The notes under the pieces are model-generated. The model did not search any database. It was not told the origin of the DNA and saw only the letters and a list, made by a program, of their open reading frames with translations. Positions 56,142 to 64,000 of a DNA stretch of 64,000 nt are shown here, piece after piece. A program made the translations under genes and the position numbers. This DNA is from Scytonema hofmannii PCC 7110 (lineage in GTDB: Bacteria; Cyanobacteriota; Cyanobacteriia; Cyanobacteriales; Nostocaceae), in NCBI RefSeq assembly GCF_000346485.2, contig NZ_KQ976354.1, positions 5,998,824-6,062,823 of the forward strand, in the 5' to 3' direction. Numbering within the stretch: the first letter of the stretch is position 1; every line of letters starts with the position of its first letter.

Positions 56142-56894
56142 ATGTGGCGACTAATTCCGTTGCTAGAAGCGAATGGTGACTTGCAGATGGCAATTGACCG
56201 TTGGTTGCTAGAACAGCACCTGTTGCGATCGCATCCTTCTACTATACGATTTTATACTTGGTCGCCACTGACTATTTCCTTAGGATACCACCAACACAAA
56301 TATCCAGAACACTGGCAAAATCTGGTTTGGCAGGGAGAAAAAATCAACTTGGTGCAGCGTCCAACAGGGGGACGGGCAGTCTTGCATCAAGGTGATTTAA
56401 CTTACACCGTAGTAACATCTGGACTGGCGGGAAATCGTCTTGAGATGTACCAAAAAATTTGTGAGTTTCTGATTCAAGGGTGGCGATCGCTTGGCGTAGA
56501 ACTGCACTACGGTACAACAGGGCGAGGTTATATCCATAACCCCAATTGTTTTGGTACTGCAACTGGTGCCGATTTAGTATTGCCAGATGGAACAAAATTT
56601 ATTGGCAGCGCCCAACTGAGACGGGGAGGAACCATTTTGCAACATGGTTCTATTCGTTTGCAACCAGATGCTGAGTTATTTGCTCAAGTTTTTCCTGGGG
56701 AAACATTCACACCCGTGAAACTTCCTCAATTAGACATTGAAAAGATTATGACAGCATTACTTTCTGCTGCTAGCCGTTGTTTTGATACCCAGTTTGAGGA
56801 GCGTCCTCTGTCTCAGTCTGAATGGGAAGCAATTGAAGCGGGTGTTAAGTTGGTTAAGATCCCCGACTTCTTCAAGAAGTCGGGGATCTTGTAG
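56142..56894 (+). CDS. Lipoate/biotin-protein ligase family protein
   Basis: A 250-residue member of the LplA/LipB/BirA superfamily, which attaches or transfers lipoate or octanoate to enzyme subunits such as the pyruvate dehydrogenase E2 and glycine cleavage H protein. The binding motif QRPTGGRAVLHQGDLTYTVV is near residues 71-90, and GSAQLRRGGTILQHGSIRL near 155-173. The C-terminal 12-13 residues (VKIPDFFKKSGIL) are encoded by a perfect palindromic repeat and are not part of the family. It follows the YbjN gene by 17 bp. Confidence 0.85.
   Translation: MWRLIPLLEANGDLQMAIDRWLLEQHLLRSHPSTIRFYTWSPLTISLGYHQHKYPEHWQNLVWQGEKINLVQRPTGGRAVLHQGDLTYTVVTSGLAGNRLEMYQKICEFLIQGWRSLGVELHYGTTGRGYIHNPNCFGTATGADLVLPDGTKFIGSAQLRRGGTILQHGSIRLQPDAELFAQVFPGETFTPVKLPQLDIEKIMTALLSAASRCFDTQFEERPLSQSEWEAIEAGVKLVKIPDFFKKSGIL
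56856..56890. repeat. Perfect 17-bp palindrome ending the lipoate ligase gene
   Basis: AAGATCCCCGACTTCTT (56856-56872) is the exact inverse of 56874-56890, with a single central base. It is a known type of cyanobacterial interspersed palindrome, and can fold into a strong hairpin that could also stop transcription. It lies within the last codons, just before the TAG at 56892. Confidence 0.85.
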
Positions 56895-56974
56895 CCCATC
56901 TTTGTTCTGCCAATTTGAACAAAGAATGCGATAGATAGTTAGCTCAAACTAAGTCTAGACATGGCTTTCTCAAT

Positions 56975-57002
56975 CCAAAATCTAAAATCTAAAATCCAAA
57001 AT
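56975..57002. repeat. Heptameric repeat (four CYAAAAT units)
   Basis: CCAAAAT, CTAAAAT, CTAAAAT and CCAAAAT follow each other between the convergent lipoate ligase and fructokinase genes. A similar run occurs near 63963. Confidence 0.8.
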
Positions 57003-57006
57003 GGTA

Positions 57007-57984
57007 TTAGATAGACTGAGAAGCAAGAAAAGCTTCGACTTCTGCTGCAGTGGGTTGGGCTGCGATCGCACCTGCTTTCATCGTCGTTAAAGCCCCTGTT
57101 GCACTGGCATAATTCAGGATTTTTCTCACAGTTTCTTTGTCGTTCAAGCTTTGGATACCATGAGTCAGTAATTGGTGGATGAAGCCAGCGACAAAACTAT
57201 CCCCTGCACCAGTTGTATCAACGACAGGGATGGAAAAAGCTGGTAGTTTGCCTTCGTTTTCCCCAAGGCAATAAGCACAGCCGTTTTCTCCATCTGTGAT
57301 CAAAACTCCTTCAACCGAATTTAGGCGGTAAGTGATTGCGCCTGCATCACTGGTGTCAAATAGCCATTCGGCTTCTTCTTTAGACAGTTTCAGAAAATCG
57401 ACTTGTTTAAATAATTCTTGAATTTTTTGGGGAGCAATATCAGGGTTTGTCCAGAATACGGGACGCCAATTGATATCCAGAAGAATCTTGACATCATACT
57501 GTTCTGCTAGCTCTAAAGCGCGGTAAATCGCTTGCCCGCTTTCAGGATAAGCTAACTCTAAAGTCCCTAAAACTAGAAAATCTGCTGCTTCAAATAACTC
57601 TGTTGGTAATTTGTTAGCTTTCAGGTAAGTGTCAGCAAACTCTGTGGTTTCAAAGTCTTTAAAGCCAGCAAAAGAGCGATCGCCTTCCAGAGATCGTACA
57701 ACATTAACTTGCCTTGTTGGTGCTGTGGGATGACGCTGTATTCCTGTTGTATCTACACCCACTGTTTCAAACAGTTCCACCAGTTCATTCCCTGGTGCGT
57801 CCTCACCCACACAACCGACAAATCCTGAAGGTGTTCCCAACTTCACTAGAGCACAGGCTACATTAGCAGGTGCTCCTCCAGGATAAGCAGTCCAAGACTC
57901 AACCTCTTCTAGCTTTCGCCCCAATTGGTTAGCCAATCGGTCAAACAAAACTTCACCCAGGCACAAAACACGGGGATTACTCAT
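57007..57984 (-). CDS. Fructokinase / PfkB-family carbohydrate kinase
   Basis: A 325-residue PfkB-family sugar kinase. GGAPANVACALVKLG near residues 36-50 and the C-terminal VDTTGAGDSFVAGF near 255 (catalytic Asp in GAGD) are intact. FLGE-like LCLGEVLFD at the start matches fructokinases, which phosphorylate fructose released from sucrose. Related kinases act on other sugars, so fructose is the best guess rather than certain. It is monocistronic, divergent from the LuxR-type regulator. Confidence 0.85.
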   Translation of the reverse strand: MSNPRVLCLGEVLFDRLANQLGRKLEEVESWTAYPGGAPANVACALVKLGTPSGFVGCVGEDAPGNELVELFETVGVDTTGIQRHPTAPTRQVNVVRSLEGDRSFAGFKDFETTEFADTYLKANKLPTELFEAADFLVLGTLELAYPESGQAIYRALELAEQYDVKILLDINWRPVFWTNPDIAPQKIQELFKQVDFLKLSKEEAEWLFDTSDAGAITYRLNSVEGVLITDGENGCAYCLGENEGKLPAFSIPVVDTTGAGDSFVAGFIHQLLTHGIQSLNDKETVRKILNYASATGALTTMKAGAIAAQPTAAEVEAFLASQSI

Positions 57985-58335
57985 TGAATTTTGGATTTTG
58001 GCTTAGGAACTTCCAGTATAAAATTACAACATTTCTGCCAATTTGTTGGCGATCGTTCATACAATTAAACAGCAACTTTTGCTACGCACTTTAAGTTTTA
58101 AGTACTCTTCTGTAATAGCATTTTTAACTCCTTTTTTCCTGAGTTATCACTTAATTATTAAGTATTAAATACAACTAATAAGTTGCCCCCCTTGTCCCTC
58201 TTCTCCCCTTGTCCTACCTGCCCCACTGCTCATAAAAATAGTATTTCTGCTTATACTTTAAGGATCTACCTCCAAAAGAATCTTCTAGAATGAGAAAGAG
58301 CGATTAAGTACATATACTAAGGAGGAAAAAAACTC
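57985..58335. other. Divergent promoter region between fructokinase and the regulator
   Basis: 351 bp containing C-rich tandem stretches (CCCTTGTCCC type, about 58186-58225) and the ribosome site AAGGAGG of the regulator gene at about 58318-58325. No other gene. Confidence 0.5.
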
Positions 58336-58632
58336 ATGGCTGGTGGCGAGTCTCAGACCCCTGTTAGTCTGTCAGACAGAGAACTGCAAATTATTGATTT
58401 AGTGGCCGCTGGCTTAACTAACCAAGAGATTGCAGCTAAGTTAGAAATAAGCAAGCGTACAGTTGACAACCATATCAGCAATATTCTCACCAAGACAGGC
58501 ACAGATAACCGAGTTGCTCTTGTCCGTTGGGCATTGCACTGGGGCAAAGTCTGCTTGAATGATGTAAATTGCTGCCCTCTGCCTAATTACAACAATGATT
58601 CAACAAGTTCAGCTAACTCAACAAATGTCTAG
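58336..58632 (+). CDS. pedR: Small LuxR-type regulator, PedR-like
   Basis: A 98-residue protein that is little more than a LuxR/GerE helix-turn-helix: LSDRELQIIDLVAAGLTNQEIAAKLEISKRTVDNHISNILTK-type sequence at residues 12-53. Cysteines follow in KVCLNDVNCCPLP. This size and cysteine pattern match cyanobacterial PedR, which senses photosynthetic electron flow through thioredoxin and controls stress genes. A strong AAGGAGG site precedes it. The name rests on resemblance only; other small LuxR regulators exist. Confidence 0.7.
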   Translation: MAGGESQTPVSLSDRELQIIDLVAAGLTNQEIAAKLEISKRTVDNHISNILTKTGTDNRVALVRWALHWGKVCLNDVNCCPLPNYNNDSTSSANSTNV

Positions 58633-59094
58633 CATTCTGTCAAGCTAATTTTGACTGGTTGCTTATAGTTTCCTCCTCACAATTTAGATTAAAGGTGTAA
58701 ACCTTGCAAAATCAAGTAAGGCAGAGCTAAATTAAGTAGTCATCATGTATTTTCATACACCAAAACGGATAAAAATGCGATTGGCGATTGGCGATTGGTG
58801 ATTGGTTGTTCTCCCCTGACCCCTGACCCCTATTTTCATTTTCTATCTAACCAGTAACAAACTAACTACATTTTGTGCGGCGTTTCTCTCAGGAATTTTC
58901 AAGGAATAAATTATCCAAAATGAGGCTTCCATCAGAGAAGAACAACGCCGCACAAAGTGTTCTTTAGAAAAATTTGGCCTTCAGTAAACTGAACTAGAGC
59001 CAATAGTCAACAAAAATTAGCAACAATCCAGAGATTGAAACGTTACATTTAAAAGAAATGTATGTTGCTCCACGGTCTCAGGAGCAGTGTTTTT
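58633..59094. other. Intergenic region with heptamer repeats and a long hairpin
   Basis: Contains GCGATTG heptamers (58777-58797, then GTGATTG to 58804), a CCCTGAC run (about 58814-58830), and the 85-bp inverted-repeat unit at 58872-58956. The rest is AT-rich without a gene. Confidence 0.6.
58872..58956. repeat. 85-bp inverted-repeat unit, possible MITE or small RNA
   Basis: TTTGTGCGGCGTT (58872-58884) is the exact inverse of AACGCCGCACAAA (58944-58956), and the next bases (TCTCTC against GAGAAGA) extend the pairing. The 50-60 nt interior is unpaired. No clear target duplication is visible, so either a small mobile element or a structured transcript is possible. Confidence 0.6.
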
Positions 59095-59721
59095 ATGGAT
59101 ACTTCTTCTCTTTTCTTTATTGATATTACAGCAGCCCAACCAATGCAAGATGCCGATTTACTCAGGCATTTATCATTTGTTCCTGGGTTGGAAGAATTTC
59201 TCATTTTGCGTCAAGTTCATGCTTTGGAACATGCCACAGTTTGGGTTCTAAGCGGCGCAAAAAGTCCTTATGCTCCTCCTGCTAGAGCAACAAGTCATTT
59301 TCAAGTTGACAACGAACTCTTAGGTGGTTTATCTACAGAAAAAGGATTTTATCTGTATGGAGAGGTAAATATTAGCGATTTACGAAGAGCCGCAACACTT
59401 GCTCTACAACGTTTAACTAACGGTGAAGAGGATTTAGCCGTGCATCCTCGTTGTGGTACAAATCTTTCAGTAGCGATGGTGCTCACAGCTGGGTTAGCTG
59501 TGGGAATGCATCTACTACTACCACGAGGACCCATTGAGCAACTCATAGGTTTGGGGTTAGCAGCAACCACCGCTTGTGAACTTGCTCCTGAGGTAGGTGC
59601 TTCGGTACAGCGATACCTGACAACGTCTATTCCCTTCAACTTAGAAATCGATAGTATTACGCGCACGCGAGATATTTGGGGACGCGAGGCACATTTTGTT
59701 AAAGTACGATGGAGAGATTAG
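59095..59721 (+). CDS. DUF6391-family membrane protein
   Basis: About 208 residues from the ATG at 59095 (AGGAG upstream); an ATG at 59062 would add 11. Conserved parts are LRQVHALEHATVWVL near residue 35, HPRCGTNLSVAMVLTAGLAVGM near 125 (one or two hydrophobic helices), and REAHFVKVRW at the end. The HALEHATVW motif with two His and Glu suggests a metal site. The family is widespread in cyanobacteria with no known function. A heptamer repeat array separates it from the glycosyltransferase gene. Confidence 0.75.
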   Translation: MDTSSLFFIDITAAQPMQDADLLRHLSFVPGLEEFLILRQVHALEHATVWVLSGAKSPYAPPARATSHFQVDNELLGGLSTEKGFYLYGEVNISDLRRAATLALQRLTNGEEDLAVHPRCGTNLSVAMVLTAGLAVGMHLLLPRGPIEQLIGLGLAATTACELAPEVGASVQRYLTTSIPFNLEIDSITRTRDIWGREAHFVKVRWRD

Positions 59722-59728
59722 AATAACA

Positions 59729-59784
59729 GTGACCAGTGACCAGTGACCAGTGACCAGTGACCAGTGACCAGTGACCAGTGACCA
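59729..59784. repeat. Eight perfect GTGACCA heptamers abutting a start codon
   Basis: 56 bp made of eight identical 7-bp units end exactly at the base before the ATG of the glycosyltransferase gene. This is an STRR array of the kind described in filamentous cyanobacteria. It occupies the place where a ribosome site would be. Confidence 0.95.
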
Positions 59785-60792
59785 ATGAGAAAATTTTATT
59801 TCTTACTTCCCGGAACATATGGTAAGTTTGCTTGCGGAGGGCTTTGGGCAGAGTTAAAAACATTAACGCTGACGCAGCAAATCTGTAGTGCTGATGTTGT
59901 GACTTATCGCCAAAGGGAAAAAGATAAGCTTTTTTTAGACGATTTACTTAGAGAAAAAAATTTAGATGATGTCATTTTTGTCGTTAGTTGGGGATTTGAT
60001 GTAGCTCGACTTGTGGCAAAGCTCAAGCAATATAATGTTGTCTATCACGCACACAGCGCAGGTTATGGTTTTGGTTTGCCTTCAAGTATTCCCATCATTG
60101 CTGTTAGTCGAAATACTATGGGATATTGGGGGCAAAAAGCTCCAAATTCCCTAATTTATTATTTACCCAATCAAATTTCTAATGAATTTCAAAATCTCAA
60201 CGTAGAAAGAGATATTGATGTTTTAATTCAATCTCGTAAATCTTCTCAATATCTAATTCAGGAATTGATTCCAGATTTGCAGCAGCAATGTCAGGTGACA
60301 ATTGTTAATTCCTATGTTGAGGATATAGCTGGTCTATTTAATCGAGCTAAAGTTTACCTCTATGATTCAGCAGAATATTGGGCGCAACAAGGTGTAAGTG
60401 AAGGGTTTGGTCTCCAACCTATGGAAGCACTGGCTTGTGGTTGTCAAGTATTTTCTAGTATTAATGGTGGATTATCTGATTATTTAGAGCCTACGTTTAA
60501 TTGCTATAAAATAGCTGGTTATTCAAGAGAATATGATGTTCAACGTATTCTGAAAGTGTTGAAGTCTTGGAAGCCATCCAATTTGCCAGAAGAGTTTTTT
60601 GCCGAGTACAGAACGGGTAATATCGTTCAACACTTGAAGGTGATTATTGATGATCTGAACAATTTTTACGACCACAAAATGCATTATACATCCAATATCA
60701 AAGAGTTGACAAAAATGCGTTTATCACAATTAAATATTCAGCGAATTTTTACTAAACTGAATCAGAAAATAAGGAGAAAGGATAAAAGCTGA
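59785..60792 (+). CDS. Glycosyltransferase (GT4-like)
   Basis: A 335-residue protein with the two-Rossmann layout of GT-B glycosyltransferases. The best signature is the nucleotide-sugar site EGFGLQPMEALACGCQVFSS near residues 211-230, where the E...E pair is conserved, followed by NGGLSDYLEP. The N-terminal half (KFYFLLPGTYGKFACGGLWAEL) has the usual acceptor-side glycine loop. It is followed by dTDP-glucose 4,6-dehydratase, so a role in surface polysaccharide synthesis is likely. The start codon directly follows the heptamer array and has no Shine-Dalgarno sequence. Confidence 0.8.
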   Translation: MRKFYFLLPGTYGKFACGGLWAELKTLTLTQQICSADVVTYRQREKDKLFLDDLLREKNLDDVIFVVSWGFDVARLVAKLKQYNVVYHAHSAGYGFGLPSSIPIIAVSRNTMGYWGQKAPNSLIYYLPNQISNEFQNLNVERDIDVLIQSRKSSQYLIQELIPDLQQQCQVTIVNSYVEDIAGLFNRAKVYLYDSAEYWAQQGVSEGFGLQPMEALACGCQVFSSINGGLSDYLEPTFNCYKIAGYSREYDVQRILKVLKSWKPSNLPEEFFAEYRTGNIVQHLKVIIDDLNNFYDHKMHYTSNIKELTKMRLSQLNIQRIFTKLNQKIRRKDKS

Positions 60793-60858
60793 AAAATGGG
60801 ACAACAACGACTACGCCTGAAGAAATGAGGGTAGCTTTGCAACGTTTGTTGGAAGAAA

Positions 60859-61977
60859 ATGTTTGAACCGCAGAGGCACAGAGTACACAGAGAGAAGAGA
60901 GGAGTAAGGAGTTTGATAAGTCGTCGGTTGTTGGTGACTGGTGGTGCGGGGTTTATTGGCTCTAATTTTGTACATCACTGGCTAAAGGTTTATCCAAATG
61001 ACCGTGTGGTGGTGTTGGATGCTCTCACTTATGCGGGAAATCGTCGTAATTTGGAGTCTGTTGAGAAACAGGAGAATTTTCGCTTTGTAGAGGGAAATAT
61101 TTGCGATCGCACTCTCATAGCGGAGTTGTTACAAGTAGAAAATATTGACACCATTGCCCATTTTGCTGCTGAATCCCATGTTGACAGGTCAATTTTGGGA
61201 CCGGGTGCGTTTGTAGAAACGAATGTAGTCGGGACTTTTACCTTATTGGACGCTTTTCGCCAGTATTGGTCTGGGAAGGGTAAGCCAGTGGAGTATCGTT
61301 TTCTGCACGTTTCTACTGATGAGGTTTATGGTAGTTTGAGTCCCACAGATCCTGCTTTTACGGAAAGTACACCTTATGCTCCCAACAGCCCTTATTCAGC
61401 ATCTAAAGCAGGAAGCGACCATTTAGTCCACGCTTATCACCATACTTACGGTTTACCGACAATTATTACAAATTGCTCTAATAACTATGGTTCCTATCAG
61501 TTTCCGGAAAAGCTAATTCCTCTGATGTGTATCAATGCTCTTCTAGGTAAGCCATTACCAGTTTATGGGGATGGTAAAAATGTGCGGGATTGGCTTTATG
61601 TTGGGGATCACTGTCAAGCTTTAGATGTCGTTATTCATTCTGGAAAACTAGGTGAAACTTATAACATTGGTGGTAATAATGAGGTGGAAAATATCAATCT
61701 CGTGCAAATGTTGTGTCAATTGATGAATGAATTAGCACCTAACTTACTCGTGCATCCATCAGAGCAATTGATTACTTTTGTTAAAGATAGACCTGGACAT
61801 GACCGGAGATATGCTATAGACGCAACTAAAATTACAACACAATTGGGTTGGACGCCTTCGGTAACTATTGCAGAAGGTTTGCGTCTTACAGTGGAATGGT
61901 ATCTTACCCATCGCGATTGGTGGGAACCTTTGCTATCTGAGGAGTATCAGGCTTATTACAGAAAGGTTTATGCTTAG
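60859..61977 (+). CDS. rfbB: dTDP-glucose 4,6-dehydratase
   Basis: An extended-SDR enzyme converting dTDP-glucose to dTDP-4-keto-6-deoxyglucose, the second step to dTDP-rhamnose. LLVTGGAGFIGSNFVHHW is the cofactor motif, HFAAESHVDRSI and the catalytic STDEVYG, then YSASKAGSDHLVHAYHHTYGLP (YxxxK) are intact, as is RPGHDRRYAID near the end. The true start is uncertain: the ATG at 60859 adds about 18 residues (MFEPQRHRVHREKRGV) encoded by an 'ACCGCAGAGGCACAGAG' interspersed repeat. A TTG at 60913 would give the usual N-terminus. Confidence 0.9.
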   Translation: MFEPQRHRVHREKRGVRSLISRRLLVTGGAGFIGSNFVHHWLKVYPNDRVVVLDALTYAGNRRNLESVEKQENFRFVEGNICDRTLIAELLQVENIDTIAHFAAESHVDRSILGPGAFVETNVVGTFTLLDAFRQYWSGKGKPVEYRFLHVSTDEVYGSLSPTDPAFTESTPYAPNSPYSASKAGSDHLVHAYHHTYGLPTIITNCSNNYGSYQFPEKLIPLMCINALLGKPLPVYGDGKNVRDWLYVGDHCQALDVVIHSGKLGETYNIGGNNEVENINLVQMLCQLMNELAPNLLVHPSEQLITFVKDRPGHDRRYAIDATKITTQLGWTPSVTIAEGLRLTVEWYLTHRDWWEPLLSEEYQAYYRKVYA

Positions 61978-62054
61978 TGGTAGGTTATTAATACGCTGCT
62001 GCAAAAATTTGTTCTGCTGTTAGCTTTAATTCTGGGAGAGTTGGGGAAACAATG

Positions 62055-63036
62055 CGTTCGCGTAGCGGCTGCTTTGCAGCATGAACCTCGTTGTCAAAGT
62101 GAATTTGGAGCAGGAGACTGCTTAATTTGATTGTTTAAGTTATAGCTTCTCCTTGCACTGTAGAGAATTATCAACCAACCCCGGTATAGTTAAAGATACC
62201 GAGGTTTTTCTTATTTGTTAGGGTAGGGTAGATGCAATCTTAGGGACTTATAGCTAGATTAAAGAAATCAAGCTGGTGATAAGCAGGTGTTAGATGCTGC
62301 AAGTAGAACAAGTGTTACAGAATCGCTACCAACTCCAACGCCAACTTGGTAGCAATGGGGTTCGCCAAACTTGGCTTGCATCGGATTTACAAGCCTTGGA
62401 CGTAGAAAAAAAGCAAGTGGTGGTTAAATGCCTTGCTTTTAGTGAAACTGTACAATGGGACGATTTAAAGCTTTTTCAGAGGGAAGCACAAGTTCTCAAA
62501 AATCTACATCATCCTCAAATTCCAAAGTATATTGATGATTTTTGTATTGGCGATGCTGCAAAGCAGCCGCTACGCGAACGCACCCTCTGGTTTTGCTTGG
62601 TACAAGAATACATTCCTGGTGAATCCCTCAAAGAATTGCTGGTTCTAGGTAAGCGATTTACAGAAATCCAAGCCAAAGAAATTGCTGTTCAAGTTTTAGA
62701 TATTCTCACAGAACTCCATGAACTCTATCCAGCAGTACTGCATCGCGATATCAAGCCGAGCAATTTAATTTGGGGTGAAACTGGTAAAATCTATTTGGTG
62801 GATTTCGGTGCAGTGCAAGACAGAACTTCAAGAGAGGGAGCGACTTTCACTGTAGTAGGAACTTATGGATATGCGCCTATGGAGCAATTTGGCGGTAGGG
62901 CAGTTCCTGCATCAGATTTATATGCTTTAGGGATGTCATTGATTCACTTGGTCACTGGAATTTCTCCATCTGATTTACCCCAAAGCAATTTAAAGATTCA
63001 GTTTAGCGATGCTGCAAAGCAGCCGCTACGCGAACG
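62055..63036. repeat. Three copies of a 28-bp REP-like element, two inside a kinase gene
   Basis: The unit ATGCTGCAAAGCAGCCGCTA plus CGCGAACG occurs at 62553-62580 and 63009-63036 (both in the kinase gene, same orientation), and as the exact inverse at 62055-62082 in the upstream gap. The core GCTGCAAAGCAGC is a palindrome. Inside the gene each copy encodes DAAKQPLRER. Confidence 0.9.
62177..62206 (+). terminator. Intrinsic terminator in the gap after dTDP-glucose dehydratase
   Basis: AACCCCGGTAT (62177-62187) pairs with ATACCGAGGTT (62196-62206) with one mismatch, and a T-run (TTTTTC) follows at 62205-62210. This is the clearest rho-independent terminator of the window. Confidence 0.75.
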
Positions 63037-63529
63037 AGTTAGCTTGAGTCCAAGTTTTACAAGTTGGTTGCAGAAAATGACCGAACCTGCACCAGAAAAT
63101 CGCTTTTCAACGGCTCGTCAAGCAATGGATGCACTCAATTCTGGTTTGATTGTACAAGACCAAGATTTGTCAATTCAAGACATTAGAAATAATTCTGGAT
63201 GCGGTCTGAAAAATCGTGTAGAAAAAGTTCCAGAAGAAATCAAAAGTTGGAACTGGGGTGCTTTTTTAGTGCCTTGGTTTTGGTTGTGGCAAAATCACGT
63301 GTGGAGTGGATTGCTCTGTTTTGTACCAATCGTAGGTTTTCTGATGTCTATTACACTTGGTATAAAGGGGAATGAATGGGCTTGGAAAAGTAGACGTTGG
63401 CGCAGTATTCAACACTTTAAAGAACATCAAAGAAGCTGGGCTATTGCAGGAATTCTATTCGCAGCACCTATCAGTATTCTGTTATGGCTTACTAGCACTA
63501 TCTTGCTAGTAAGCGTTTTTTTACCATAA
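62294..63529 (+). CDS. Ser/Thr protein kinase with C-terminal membrane segments
   Basis: 411 residues. A Hanks-type kinase covers about 10-270, with catalytic loop LHRDIKPSNLIW, DFGAVQD and GTYGYAPMEQF intact; the glycine loop is degenerate (LGSNGVRQTW) and the lysine is in VVVKCLAF. Two insertions of DAAKQPLRER (near 95 and 245) come from REP elements, in a loop after the third strand and in the C-lobe. The C-terminal part (about 310-411) has hydrophobic stretches (GAFLVPWFWLWQ, LLCFVPIVGFLMSITLG, IAGILFAAPISILLWLTST) that anchor it in the membrane. The signal and target are unknown. Confidence 0.85.
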   Translation: MLQVEQVLQNRYQLQRQLGSNGVRQTWLASDLQALDVEKKQVVVKCLAFSETVQWDDLKLFQREAQVLKNLHHPQIPKYIDDFCIGDAAKQPLRERTLWFCLVQEYIPGESLKELLVLGKRFTEIQAKEIAVQVLDILTELHELYPAVLHRDIKPSNLIWGETGKIYLVDFGAVQDRTSREGATFTVVGTYGYAPMEQFGGRAVPASDLYALGMSLIHLVTGISPSDLPQSNLKIQFSDAAKQPLRERVSLSPSFTSWLQKMTEPAPENRFSTARQAMDALNSGLIVQDQDLSIQDIRNNSGCGLKNRVEKVPEEIKSWNWGAFLVPWFWLWQNHVWSGLLCFVPIVGFLMSITLGIKGNEWAWKSRRWRSIQHFKEHQRSWAIAGILFAAPISILLWLTSTILLVSVFLP

Positions 63530-64000
63530 AAAAAGCGCATCATAATTAGTTTGTAGTAGCGTGCTCGCGCAAAGACAGCGCTACTACGAGCCGAAACTAT
63601 TTTGCGTTACATAGTTTGGTTTTTTCTCGCAAACTTAATCTGGTAGTGAGCGCATGAGTCGCGATCCGCGCTATTGTGTTTCTGAGCAAACATTTTTTAG
63701 ATGCATTTTTCTTGGCTTAATTGTATAACTTGGCAATCATTTATCAAACCAACTTTTGTCGTTTCAGACTCTAATAGTAGCTCTTTCTAAAGAAATTTAT
63801 CAACTCCTACACATTCATCGCGTTTTAATTAATAGTAGAAACAAGAGCTTCTTTTTGTCACATTTTTGTATGCTATATAATACATTTCCGGTAATCTTCT
63901 AGCGGAAAGGGAGTAATTCTAGAAGAGCTTTTGGGCGCGATATCAAACTATTATTATCATAATCCAAAATCCAAAATCTTAATATCCTGTTGCTGCCAAG
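63530..64000. other. Intergenic end of the window
   Basis: 471 bp without a gene. GTAGTAGCG (63553-63561) and CGCTACTAC (63579-63587) form a hairpin just after the kinase gene and may end its transcript. Near 63961-63978 there is a short CCAAAAT-type heptamer run. Confidence 0.5.

Noticed and set aside
1-64000. tRNA and rRNA genes
   Set aside because: No cloverleaf or rRNA-like sequence was recognised by eye; a tRNAscan or Infernal run would be decisive.

Overview
The window looks like chromosomal or large-plasmid DNA of a filamentous, probably heterocyst-forming cyanobacterium. The evidence is frequent GCGATCGC (HIP1) octamers, heptameric tandem repeats (STRR), two large NB-ARC/WD40 proteins, cyanobacterial markers (Ycf66, a PedR-like regulator, acyl-ACP synthetase Aas, a fused transaldolase/glucose-6-phosphate isomerase) and abundant palindromic interspersed repeats. 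No rRNA or tRNA gene was seen, so the genus cannot be fixed.

Layout. 1-2.75 kb is a decayed biosynthetic or mobile edge: a broken ThDP-dependent enzyme, a haem-oxygenase-like diiron protein, a 72-residue ORF with a duplicated start, a 113-bp MITE with an 8-bp target duplication, and an IS1182-type transposase remnant. 2.75-7.1 kb carries an NB-ARC/WD40 protein and a tandem ribbon-helix-helix protein. 7.7-22.0 kb is an 11-gene minus-strand operon, transcribed tal-pgi, gnd (short), zwf, glk, HAD phosphatase, class I fructose-bisphosphate aldolase, pgl, aquaporin, flavodoxin-like protein, SDR and GH63 glucosidase. A degraded transketolase 3' end lies just upstream of it, and an intact tkt sits 11 kb further on at 33.5-35.5 kb. 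22.8-28.6 kb is a plus-strand lipid or secondary-metabolite cluster: thermostable-hemolysin family protein, AMP ligase, a TauD/class III aminotransferase deletion chimera, and Aas. Then come a creatininase-family protein, a YdcZ transporter and a frameshifted second NB-ARC/WD40 gene.

35.9-40.3 kb has a 48-bp inverted repeat around a small membrane-protein gene, a Tat-type multicopper oxidase, and a PPC-domain protein whose end is cut by a 418-bp terminal-inverted-repeat element. 41-50.4 kb mixes ileS with accessory defence or stability genes: ParA, a RelE-type toxin-antitoxin pair, a decayed TPR protein with its partner, a DUF433 protein, and an AT-rich helical protein paired with a PIN-domain protein. 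50.4-63.5 kb is mostly core cyanobacterial genes: Ycf66, a second full-length gnd, two Ser/Thr kinases, YbjN, lipoate ligase, fructokinase, PedR-like regulator, DUF6391, glycosyltransferase and dTDP-glucose 4,6-dehydratase.

Functionally, the large operon encodes nearly every step needed to release glucose from a glucoside, phosphorylate it, oxidise it through the oxidative pentose phosphate pathway, and recycle the products to glucose-6-phosphate. The most notable structural observations are the duplicated and decayed tkt/leader, the TauD-aminotransferase chimera, two unannotated TIR elements, and repeats that have become part of protein-coding sequence.
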